Positions 44,391 to 51,788 of a stretch of 64,000 nt of DNA are shown piece after piece. Position 1 is the first letter of the stretch. Each line of letters starts with the position of its first letter. Location of the stretch: contig JAAZIA010000022.1 in NCBI GenBank assembly GCA_012510445.1, positions 62,001 to 126,000 on the forward strand, given 5' to 3'. Both the position numbers and the translations under genes were made by a program. The DNA is from Bacteroidales bacterium. Its GTDB lineage: Bacteria; Bacteroidota; Bacteroidia; Bacteroidales; UBA932. The notes under the pieces are model-generated. The model was not told where the DNA came from. It saw only the letters and a program-made list of their open reading frames with translations, and searched no databases.

Positions 44391-46058
44391 ATGGCAGACG
44401 AAAAAATTATTTTCTCTATGAACAGGGTCAGCAAGATCCTGCCTTCCAGCAATAAGATCATTCTAAAAGACATTTACCTTTCCTTTTTTTATGGAGCCAA
44501 GATTGGTGTCATAGGATTGAACGGATCGGGTAAGTCAACGTTACTGAAGGTCATTGCAGGCATAGAGAAAAACATAGAAGGAGAAGTAGTATGGGCACCG
44601 GGACATACGGTAGGTTTTCTGGAGCAGGAACCGTACCTGGATCCGTCCAAGACGGTTATAGACATTGTGAAAGAAGGGGTGCAGCCGCTGGTAGATCTGT
44701 TGGAAGCCTACGAGCAGATAAACCTGCAATTTGCCGAGCCCATGGATGACGATCAAATGAATGAGTTGATCGCAAAACAAGGAGAACTGACAGAAAAAAT
44801 TGACAACGCCGGGGCGTGGGATCTGGATTCCCGCTTGCAACGGGCCATGGACGCCCTGCAATGTCCACCGCCGGATACGTCTGTGGAGCATCTGAGCGGA
44901 GGCGAAAGGCGCCGGGTGGCTCTGTGCCGGCTGTTACTGCAAGAACCTGATGTGTTGTTACTGGACGAGCCCACCAACCACCTGGATACAGAAAGTGTAC
45001 AGTGGCTGGAAATCCACTTGAAACAATATAAGGGTACCGTCATTGCCGTAACGCACGATCGATACTTCCTGGACAACGTGGCGGGATGGATCCTGGAACT
45101 GGACAGGGGAGAAGGCATTCCGTGGAAAGGGAACTACTCCTCTTGGCTGGAGCAAAAGGCCCGGCGGCTGGAAATGGAAGAAAAACAGGAAAGCAAACGC
45201 AGAAAAACACTGGAACGGGAATTGGAATGGGTGCGTATGGCTCCCAAGGCTCGGCACGCCAAATCCAAAGCCCGATTGTCTGCCTATGAAAGAATGTTGA
45301 ACGAAGACGGAAAACAGAAAGAAGAGCGTCTGGAAATCTTTATTCCCAACGGTCCCCGTTTGGGAGACAGCGTGATAGAAGCCAAAGGCGTATCCAAAGC
45401 ATACGGAGACAAACTGCTGTTTGACGATCTGAACTTCAAGTTACCGCCGGCCGGTATAGTAGGGATCATTGGCCCCAACGGAGCCGGAAAAACCACGCTT
45501 TTCCGCCTGATTATGGGGCACGAAACAGCCGATTCCGGTACTTTTACTGTTGGGGAAACAGTGAGCCTGGCCTATGTGGATCAGCAACACAAACAAATAG
45601 ATCCGGATAAGACGGTATTCCAGACCATAGCGCAGAATTCAGAATATGTACAACTGGCCAACCGTCAGGTTAATGCACGTGCGTACGTATCGCGGTTTAA
45701 TTTTTCCGGCGCAGACCAAGAGAAAAAATGCGGTGTGTTAAGCGGTGGGGAACGCAACCGCCTCCACTTGGCGCTTACGTTGAAAGAAAACGCCAACGTG
45801 CTGCTTCTGGATGAGCCTACCAACGATGTAGATATCAACACCATAAGGGCTTTAGAAGAAGGGTTGGAACATTTTGCCGGATGTGCCGTTATTATCTCGC
45901 ACGACCGCTGGTTCCTGGACCGTATTGCTACGCATATCCTAGCCTTTGAAGGAGATTCAGAAGTGTATTTCTTTGAAGGCACGTACAGCGAATACGAAGA
46001 AAATCGCAAGCGTCGTCTGGGAACAGACATCAAGCCTTTCCGTTATAAAAAACTGTAA
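44391..46058 (+). CDS. ettA: energy-dependent translational throttle protein EttA (ABC-F)
   Basis: This 555-aa soluble ABC-F ATPase acts on the ribosome and gates entry into elongation according to ATP/ADP. Two ABC cassettes are visible: Walker A 'GLNGSGKSTLL' and 'GPNGAGKTTLF', signatures 'LSGGERRRVAL' and 'LSGGERNRLHL', Walker B 'LLLDEPTNHLD' and 'LLLDEPTNDVD'. The interdomain linker 'RRLEMEEKQESKRRKTLERE' and the arm region fit EttA rather than Uup. It is 7 bp after msrA. Confidence 0.96.
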   Translation: MADEKIIFSMNRVSKILPSSNKIILKDIYLSFFYGAKIGVIGLNGSGKSTLLKVIAGIEKNIEGEVVWAPGHTVGFLEQEPYLDPSKTVIDIVKEGVQPLVDLLEAYEQINLQFAEPMDDDQMNELIAKQGELTEKIDNAGAWDLDSRLQRAMDALQCPPPDTSVEHLSGGERRRVALCRLLLQEPDVLLLDEPTNHLDTESVQWLEIHLKQYKGTVIAVTHDRYFLDNVAGWILELDRGEGIPWKGNYSSWLEQKARRLEMEEKQESKRRKTLERELEWVRMAPKARHAKSKARLSAYERMLNEDGKQKEERLEIFIPNGPRLGDSVIEAKGVSKAYGDKLLFDDLNFKLPPAGIVGIIGPNGAGKTTLFRLIMGHETADSGTFTVGETVSLAYVDQQHKQIDPDKTVFQTIAQNSEYVQLANRQVNARAYVSRFNFSGADQEKKCGVLSGGERNRLHLALTLKENANVLLLDEPTNDVDINTIRALEEGLEHFAGCAVIISHDRWFLDRIATHILAFEGDSEVYFFEGTYSEYEENRKRRLGTDIKPFRYKKL

Positions 46059-46060
46059 TT

Positions 46061-47248
46061 ATGTTAAAAAAAACCATTTCTTTACTAATTAGCTGTTTAC
46101 TATTCTGTTCTGTATTAACAGCACAACAAGCTCTTTTTGGGCGAGGGTACGATATCATCTCACCCCAGGTTCATGCCAATCATTCGGTAACGTTTAGGCT
46201 TATGGCTCCCAACGCCAAAGAAGTAAAACTGACTGGAGATTTTATTCCGTCCAAAGGATGGATTCCCGGAAGTGAGGCCATGGTTAAAGACGAAAAAGGA
46301 ATATGGTCTTATACAACAAAGCCCTTACCCTCTGATTTATATGGATATTCCTTCCTTGTAGATGGCATGAAAATGATGGACCCAAACAATGTGCATCAGA
46401 TCAGAGATGTGGCTACCGTAACAAATATTGTTATAGTAGGTGGTGGTCAGGGGGATTTGTATTCTGTACAGGCCGTGCCACACGGTACTGTAACACGTAC
46501 CTGGTATGATAGTTCTGCTAACCCTTATGTAAAAAAACGCAGAGTCACCGTGTACACCCCTCCGGGATATGAGGAAAGTATAGAAAAATACCCGGTACTT
46601 TATCTTCTGCACGGAATGGGCGGAGACGAAGAAGCTTGGATTAATCTGGGAAGAACAGCTCAGGTTTTGGACAACCTGATAGCCTCAAAAAAAGCAGAGC
46701 CCATGATTGTGGTTATGACCAACGGGAACGTAGCTCAGGAAGCGGCTCCGGGAGAGTCATCTCTTGGGTTATATAAACCTTCTATGCAACTGGAAGGTAC
46801 TATGGACGGTCAATTTGAAACTTCTTTCATAGAGGTAATCCGTTTTGTAGAATCGCGTTATAGAGTTATTCCTAAAAGCAATTCCAGAGCTATTGCAGGT
46901 CTTTCTATGGGTGGTTTTCACACCCTCCATATTTCCCGATATTATCCCAACACCTTTGATTATATGGGGTTGTTTTCTGCGGCAACTATGCCCGATAAGC
47001 GTAATGCAGGCAGTCCTGTTTATGCAGACATAGAAAAATCTCTTGAAAAGCAGCGTTATAACGGTTACAAACTATACTGGATAGCCATAGGCAAAGATGA
47101 TTTTCTTTACAAATCCAATAAAGAATATAGGCGGCTGCTTGACAAACTAAGTATGGACTATGTTTATTTAGAAAGCGAAGGTGGCCATACATGGGCAAAT
47201 TGGCGGTTTTACCTGACAGAATTTGTTCCCCTACTGTTTAAAAAATGA
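46061..47248 (+). CDS. secreted esterase with N-terminal E-set domain
   Basis: A 395-aa exported protein: signal peptide 'LLISCLLFCSVLTAQQ', then an E-set/CBM48-like domain (about residues 30-125, 'SVTFRLMAPNAKEVKLTGDF', 'PLPSDLYGYSFLVDG'). An esterase-D/Fes-type alpha/beta hydrolase domain follows. 'VLYLLHGMGGDEEAWI' is the oxyanion region, 'AIAGLSMGGFHTLH' the nucleophile elbow, and 'SEGGHTWANWRFYL' the His region. This layout is common in Bacteroidota enzymes that remove feruloyl or acetyl groups from plant polysaccharides; the substrate is not shown here. It starts 2 bp after ettA. Confidence 0.88.
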   Translation: MLKKTISLLISCLLFCSVLTAQQALFGRGYDIISPQVHANHSVTFRLMAPNAKEVKLTGDFIPSKGWIPGSEAMVKDEKGIWSYTTKPLPSDLYGYSFLVDGMKMMDPNNVHQIRDVATVTNIVIVGGGQGDLYSVQAVPHGTVTRTWYDSSANPYVKKRRVTVYTPPGYEESIEKYPVLYLLHGMGGDEEAWINLGRTAQVLDNLIASKKAEPMIVVMTNGNVAQEAAPGESSLGLYKPSMQLEGTMDGQFETSFIEVIRFVESRYRVIPKSNSRAIAGLSMGGFHTLHISRYYPNTFDYMGLFSAATMPDKRNAGSPVYADIEKSLEKQRYNGYKLYWIAIGKDDFLYKSNKEYRRLLDKLSMDYVYLESEGGHTWANWRFYLTEFVPLLFKK

Positions 47249-47315
47249 CTTTTGAAAAGAAATCCTTACTTTTGAAAACTTACATTCGATAACATTTACT
47301 AAATATTCCTAAAAT

Positions 47316-48599
47316 ATGAAAACAGAGAAAAGAAGCCACGTATTGCCAATCATCATGATGATTGTGCTCTTTGGTATGATCTCCTTTGTGACCAACCTGG
47401 CTGCCCCTATGGGACAAGTATTGAAAGAGCAGTTTGGTGCATCTAATTTCCAGGGACTACTGGGAAATGCTGCTAACTTTATAGCGTATGCCGTTATGGG
47501 TATCCCCGGAGGTTTGCTGTTGCAGCGCGTGGGTTACAAAAAAACGGCCCTTATTGCTATTGCTGTAGGGTTCCTGGGAGTACTCATTCAATTTTTTTCC
47601 GGCCATTCGCCTCAGTCTGCCGCGTTTAGCGTGTACCTGTTGGGAGCTTTTGTTGCCGGTTTTTCCATGTGTCTACTGAACATTGTGGTAAACCCCATGC
47701 TCAACACGTTGGGTGGTGGTGGTAACCGAGGCAACCAGCTGATTCAGGTTGGCGGTTCATTTAACTCGGTCATGGCCACCATAACCCCGGCTTTTGTGGG
47801 GGTACTCATTGGAGAAACAGCCAAAGCCAACCTTAAAGACGTGTTCCCGGTGTTGTACATCGCCCTGGGAGTATTTGCTTTAGTCTTTTTTGTATTGATG
47901 GCCGTAAGGATACCTGAACCGCATGTGGAACAGAGAAATGAGCCGTTAAAAGACTTGATGAAAGGCGCTTTGGCGTACAGGCATTTTATACTGGGTGCCC
48001 TGGCCATTTTTGTATATGTAGGTGTAGAGGTTGGCACGCCGTACCTTATGTTGTATTGGCTGTCCGAATATGCAGAAGTTGGAAAAACCATTGCAGGCTC
48101 TGTAGCCGGTACGTATTGGTTCCTCATGCTCATAGGTCGTTTGGCAGGAGCATCTATAGGCAACAAGGTATCTAGCAAAAGCATGTTATCGTTCACTTCT
48201 CTGGTGGGGATGATACTCGTTCTCTTGGCCATTTTTATGCCTCAGCAAACCATGGTTTCTTTACCTGTATTGCAATACTCACCCACGGGAGCTTTGTATT
48301 TTGGTCTTGCTCACGTGCCTGTAAATGCCATGTTCATTGTGCTGGTGGGACTGTGTACTTCTGTGATGTGGGGTGGAATTTTCAACTTGGCGGTAGAAGG
48401 ACTGGGAAAATATACGGCGGCAGCCTCGGGCATTTTTATGGTCATGGTATGTGGTGGCGGTATTTTGCCGGCATTCCAGGGATGGGTGGCAGACAAAGTA
48501 GGAGAGCTGTCCAGTTATTGGGTAGTTCTGGCAGGACTGGCCTACCTCTTATTCTATGCCTTGGTGGGATCCAAACAAGTAGTGAAAGAAAGAAACTAG
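47316..48599 (+). CDS. MFS sugar transporter (FucP/GlcP-like)
   Basis: A 427-aa, 12-segment major facilitator. 'FGMISFVTNLAAPMGQVLKEQF' near the N-terminus and 'LLQRVGYKKTALIAIAVGFLG' fit the sugar:proton symporter group containing fucose, glucose and galactose carriers. It is followed by a ROK sugar kinase (24 bp) and galactokinase, which together suggest hexose import. The exact sugar is inferred from context. Two copies of ACTTTTGAAAA lie upstream at 47248 and 47269, 21 bp apart. Confidence 0.88.
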   Translation: MKTEKRSHVLPIIMMIVLFGMISFVTNLAAPMGQVLKEQFGASNFQGLLGNAANFIAYAVMGIPGGLLLQRVGYKKTALIAIAVGFLGVLIQFFSGHSPQSAAFSVYLLGAFVAGFSMCLLNIVVNPMLNTLGGGGNRGNQLIQVGGSFNSVMATITPAFVGVLIGETAKANLKDVFPVLYIALGVFALVFFVLMAVRIPEPHVEQRNEPLKDLMKGALAYRHFILGALAIFVYVGVEVGTPYLMLYWLSEYAEVGKTIAGSVAGTYWFLMLIGRLAGASIGNKVSSKSMLSFTSLVGMILVLLAIFMPQQTMVSLPVLQYSPTGALYFGLAHVPVNAMFIVLVGLCTSVMWGGIFNLAVEGLGKYTAAASGIFMVMVCGGGILPAFQGWVADKVGELSSYWVVLAGLAYLLFYALVGSKQVVKERN

Positions 48600-48623
48600 T
48601 AAGAACCTTAATATAAAATAAGT

Positions 48624-49610
48624 ATGCAAAAACCTTACGTAATAGGGGTGGACATTGGAGGGCAAAGTACGCAATTGGGCGTAGCCGATGCCCGCGGAAA
48701 CATTGTTGTCCAAACTTCTTTTGATTCAAGCAACATAACGCGGCTGGAAGATTATCTACAGGCGTTTACAAACAATCTGAACAATCTTATTGATAACCCG
48801 GCCGTTGGAGGAAAAAATAACGTAAAAGGAATAGGTATTGGTGCGCCCAACGGCAACTATTACCAAGGAACGATAGAGGCGGCCCCCAACTTAAGATGGA
48901 CTCACGATGCTACGGGTGCTCCTCAGGTGGTGTACCTAAAGAAAACGGTAGAAGAGGCCATGGGGCTTCCCGTAGTAGTAACGAACGATGCCAATGCGGC
49001 AGCCCAAGGAGAAATGATCTACGGTGCTGCCAAAGGCATGAAAAATTTCATTGAAATCACGTTGGGAACGGGCGTGGGAAGCGGCATTGTGATAGATGGC
49101 AAAGTAGTGTACGGTCACGACGGTTTTGCCGGAGAACTGGGACATACTACTTCCATACGTCGTACAGGACGCCAGTGTAACTGCGGTAAAATAGGTTGCT
49201 TGGAAACGTACGCCTCTGCCATAGGACTGGCCAGAACGGCCAGAGAAATGCTAGAAATGTACCCCGAAAAGCCAAGTTTACTGCGTAACATGACGGCAGA
49301 CGATATCACCTCTAAAGACGTGGCTTTGGCTGCTGCACAGGGAGACGAACTGTCTGTAGAGGTTTTTGCCTTTACAGGCAGGCTGCTGGGAGAGGCATTT
49401 GCAGACTTTGTGGCCTTTAGCGCTCCCGAAGCCATCGTACTTTTTGGAGGCCTGGCACAGGCCGGAAACCTGATATTTGAACCTACCGTCCGAGCCATGG
49501 AAGACAATTTGCTGTCCATCTGGAAAGACAAAGTGAAAGTCATCCCCTCTCAATTGCCGGGGTCAGAGGCCGCCATATTGGGAGCCGCTGCATTGGCCTG
49601 GGAACTGTAA
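48624..49610 (+). CDS. ROK-family sugar kinase (glucokinase-like)
   Basis: A 328-aa cytoplasmic kinase. The ATP-binding loop is 'IGVDIGGQSTQLGVAD', the catalytic region is 'VVTNDANAAAQGEM', 'EITLGTGVGSGIVIDG' is the ROK block, and the zinc-binding CxCGxxGCxE is 'CNCGKIGCLETY'. ROK kinases with this pattern phosphorylate glucose or related hexoses. It lies between the MFS transporter and galK, 11 bp before galK. Confidence 0.92.
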   Translation: MQKPYVIGVDIGGQSTQLGVADARGNIVVQTSFDSSNITRLEDYLQAFTNNLNNLIDNPAVGGKNNVKGIGIGAPNGNYYQGTIEAAPNLRWTHDATGAPQVVYLKKTVEEAMGLPVVVTNDANAAAQGEMIYGAAKGMKNFIEITLGTGVGSGIVIDGKVVYGHDGFAGELGHTTSIRRTGRQCNCGKIGCLETYASAIGLARTAREMLEMYPEKPSLLRNMTADDITSKDVALAAAQGDELSVEVFAFTGRLLGEAFADFVAFSAPEAIVLFGGLAQAGNLIFEPTVRAMEDNLLSIWKDKVKVIPSQLPGSEAAILGAAALAWEL

Positions 49611-49621
49611 CGGAACGGATT

Positions 49622-50776
49622 ATGAAACTGGAAACGGTTAAGCAACACTTTGAAGAACAATTTGGTAGCCCTGCAGGCGTGGCTTTTGCCGCGCCCGGCA
49701 GGGTGAACCTGATTGGAGAGCATACAGATTATAACGGGAGCTTTGTATTCCCCGGGGCCATAGACAAAGGTATGATGGCCATAATCCGTCCCAATGGAAC
49801 GGATCGAGTGCGTGCCTGGTCTGTGGATTACCGGGAAAAGGTCGAATTTTCTATGATAGAAGAAGACCTTCCCAAAGCTTCCTGGGCCCGCTATCTTTTT
49901 GGGGTATGCCTGGAAATGATCAAACGCGGCAAAAAGCCGGGAGGGTTTGATACGGCCTTTGCGGGGGACGTACCCCTGGGGGCCGGCATGTCTTCCTCTG
50001 CCGCGCTGGAAAGCGTGTATGGATACGGACTGAACCAACTTTTTTCCTTGGATTTTGACCTTATGGAACTGGCACGTATAGGCCAGGCAACAGAACACAA
50101 TTACGTGGGGGTAAAATGCGGAATCATGGATCAGTTTATCTCGCTTTTTGGAAAAAAAGACCACCTGATCCGGCTGGATACACGCAGCATGGAGTTCACG
50201 TATTTTCCGTTCCGTCCACAAGGATATCGGTTGGTACTCTTGGATACGCTTGTGAAGCACGAACTGGCCTCGTCTGCGTACAACAAACGTCGCCAGTCGT
50301 GTGAAGATGCAGCCCGTGCCGTTCGCGACAACGGATATCCTCACGTAGAATTCTTACGCGATGTTTCTATGGACATGTTGCTTGAAGTACGGGAAGTGAT
50401 TTCTGCAGAAGACTTCAAAAGAGCACAATACGTTATTGAAGAAACGGAACGTGTGCTCAAAGTAAGCGACGCTTTGGAAGCAGAAGATTATCGGACGGTA
50501 GGCCAAATGATGTACCTGACCCATTACGGCATGAGGGATTTGTACGAGGTCAGTTGCCGTGAACTGGATTTCCTGAACAACGTGGCCCTGGAGTGCGGGG
50601 TTACCGGTTCGCGCGTGATGGGCGGAGGTTTTGGCGGATGTACCATAAATTTGGTAGAAGATGCGCTTTACGAGCCGTTTCTTGACCGGGCCAAAGAAGC
50701 ATTTACCCGGGAGTTTGGGCAAGAACCCAAAGTATATGACGTGTTGATCAGCGACGGAGCCCGCCGCTTGTTCTGA
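49622..50776 (+). CDS. galK: galactokinase
   Basis: GalK phosphorylates alpha-D-galactose at C1, the entry step of the Leloir pathway. GHMP-kinase motifs are the signature 'GRVNLIGEHTDYNGSF', 'PLGAGMSSSAALE' (ATP loop) and 'GSRVMGGGFGGCTI'. The 384-aa length is normal. It ends the plus-strand MFS-ROK-galK run. No galT, galE or mutarotase gene is present in this window. Confidence 0.97.
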   Translation: MKLETVKQHFEEQFGSPAGVAFAAPGRVNLIGEHTDYNGSFVFPGAIDKGMMAIIRPNGTDRVRAWSVDYREKVEFSMIEEDLPKASWARYLFGVCLEMIKRGKKPGGFDTAFAGDVPLGAGMSSSAALESVYGYGLNQLFSLDFDLMELARIGQATEHNYVGVKCGIMDQFISLFGKKDHLIRLDTRSMEFTYFPFRPQGYRLVLLDTLVKHELASSAYNKRRQSCEDAARAVRDNGYPHVEFLRDVSMDMLLEVREVISAEDFKRAQYVIEETERVLKVSDALEAEDYRTVGQMMYLTHYGMRDLYEVSCRELDFLNNVALECGVTGSRVMGGGFGGCTINLVEDALYEPFLDRAKEAFTREFGQEPKVYDVLISDGARRLF

Positions 50777-50784
50777 GAGAACGT

Positions 50785-51309
50785 TTAGCCGGGAAGTCCG
50801 TTGGCCAGTTCCGGAGAATCAATATCCAGAAAAACATAAGGGTTGCCAAGCAACTCCAAGCATCGACGGAAATCTTCTTGTCCTATGACTACGGTATATC
50901 GGTTGTCGTTGGGGTGGAAGCTGATTTCCTGTACGTCTTTCAGCCCCGCTTCCAAAAACAGGATTACGTGGTTTTCTGTGTCGTTTATCAATCCAAACGG
51001 AGAAACAGAACCGGGCTCTACCTCCAGATAGCGCATCATGCGTTTTGGAGAAGCAAAGGTGAGTTTGCCTTGTTTGAGCATCTTCTCTATCAAATGGATG
51101 GGAAGTTGTCGTTTCCAATCAAAAACTACCAGGTAATGCTTGTTCCCCTTATGGTTTCTGAAAAATAAATTTTTGCAATGTTGGGCATCTATGTCTTTCC
51201 AGTAGGCCATAGATTGTTCTGCCGTGTGCAAGGGAGGGTGTTCGTACAATTGGTAGGGGATGTTCCATGCTTCAAGCTGTCTAAGCACTTTGTCTTTTCT
51301 GTTTTCCAT
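50785..51309 (-). CDS. YbaK/ProX-type aminoacyl-tRNA deacylase
   Basis: A 174-aa stand-alone editing-domain protein. The start is the ATG at 51309 ('MENRKDKVLRQLEAWN'). 'QHCKNLFFRNHKGNKHYLVV' contains the family Lys that binds the tRNA 3' end, and 'GSVSPFGLINDTENHV' is the conserved GxxSPFG block of the PrdX/ProX group, which hydrolyses mischarged Ala-tRNA-Pro. The substrate is assigned from the family only. It is convergent with galK and divergent from a GNAT gene with only 26 bp between start codons. Confidence 0.88.
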   Translation of the reverse strand: MENRKDKVLRQLEAWNIPYQLYEHPPLHTAEQSMAYWKDIDAQHCKNLFFRNHKGNKHYLVVFDWKRQLPIHLIEKMLKQGKLTFASPKRMMRYLEVEPGSVSPFGLINDTENHVILFLEAGLKDVQEISFHPNDNRYTVVIGQEDFRRCLELLGNPYVFLDIDSPELANGLPG

Positions 51310-51313
51310 GGTG

Positions 51314-51331
51314 CAAAAATACGTATATTTG
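51314..51331. promoter_or_regulatory. back-to-back -7 elements of the YbaK and GNAT genes
   Basis: Minus strand 51321-51314 reads TATTTTTG (4 nt from the YbaK ATG). Plus strand 51324-51331 reads TATATTTG (4 nt from the GNAT ATG at 51336). Only 2 bp separate the two elements, so RNA polymerase could not occupy both at once. Both mRNAs would be leaderless or nearly so. Confidence 0.55.
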
Positions 51332-51335
51332 CCCA

Positions 51336-51788
51336 ATGATCATAAGAAAAGCCGTTTTACAAGATGCCGAAACCCTGGCCCGCAACCAGGTGGCCATGGC
51401 TCGTGAATCGGAAGGGCTGGAGCTTGATTACATCACCGTATATCAAGGAACGCTTGCATACTTGAAAGACGAAACTCGCGGTACAGCCTACGTGGCTTTG
51501 GCAGACGGACAGGTTGTCGGTTCCCTGCTGGTTACCCCGGAGTGGAGCGATTGGAGGAATGCGTGGATGTGGTGGATCCAAAGCGTGTATGTGCTGCCCA
51601 AGTACCGCGGGAAGGGAGTCTACAAAACCCTCTATGCTCATTTACAACAACTTGTCCGGGAGTCTGACCGGGTACGAGGCATCCGTTTGTATGTAGATAA
51701 GAACAACGTGCCGGCGCGCAATGTATATACCCGGCTGGGCATGACCGACGAGCATTACGTGACGTACGAGTGGATGAAAAATCAATAA
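51336..51788 (+). CDS. GNAT-family N-acetyltransferase
   Basis: A 150-aa single-domain acetyltransferase. 'MIIRKAVLQDAETLARNQVAM' is the first strand-helix, 'GSLLVTPEWSDWRNAWMWWI' spans the central strands, and 'VYVLPKYRGKGVYKTLYAHL' holds the acetyl-CoA loop (Q/RxxGxG/A as RGKGVY). 'VDKNNVPARNVYTRLGM' is the usual C-terminal block. The substrate is unknown. The 3' end overlaps the convergent TonB receptor gene by 7 bp. Confidence 0.9.
   Translation: MIIRKAVLQDAETLARNQVAMARESEGLELDYITVYQGTLAYLKDETRGTAYVALADGQVVGSLLVTPEWSDWRNAWMWWIQSVYVLPKYRGKGVYKTLYAHLQQLVRESDRVRGIRLYVDKNNVPARNVYTRLGMTDEHYVTYEWMKNQ

Noticed and set aside
47248-47279. Two ACTTTTGAAAA copies 21 bp apart as an operator
   Set aside because: Only two short AT-rich copies, partly overlapping the esterase stop; too little to call a regulatory site.
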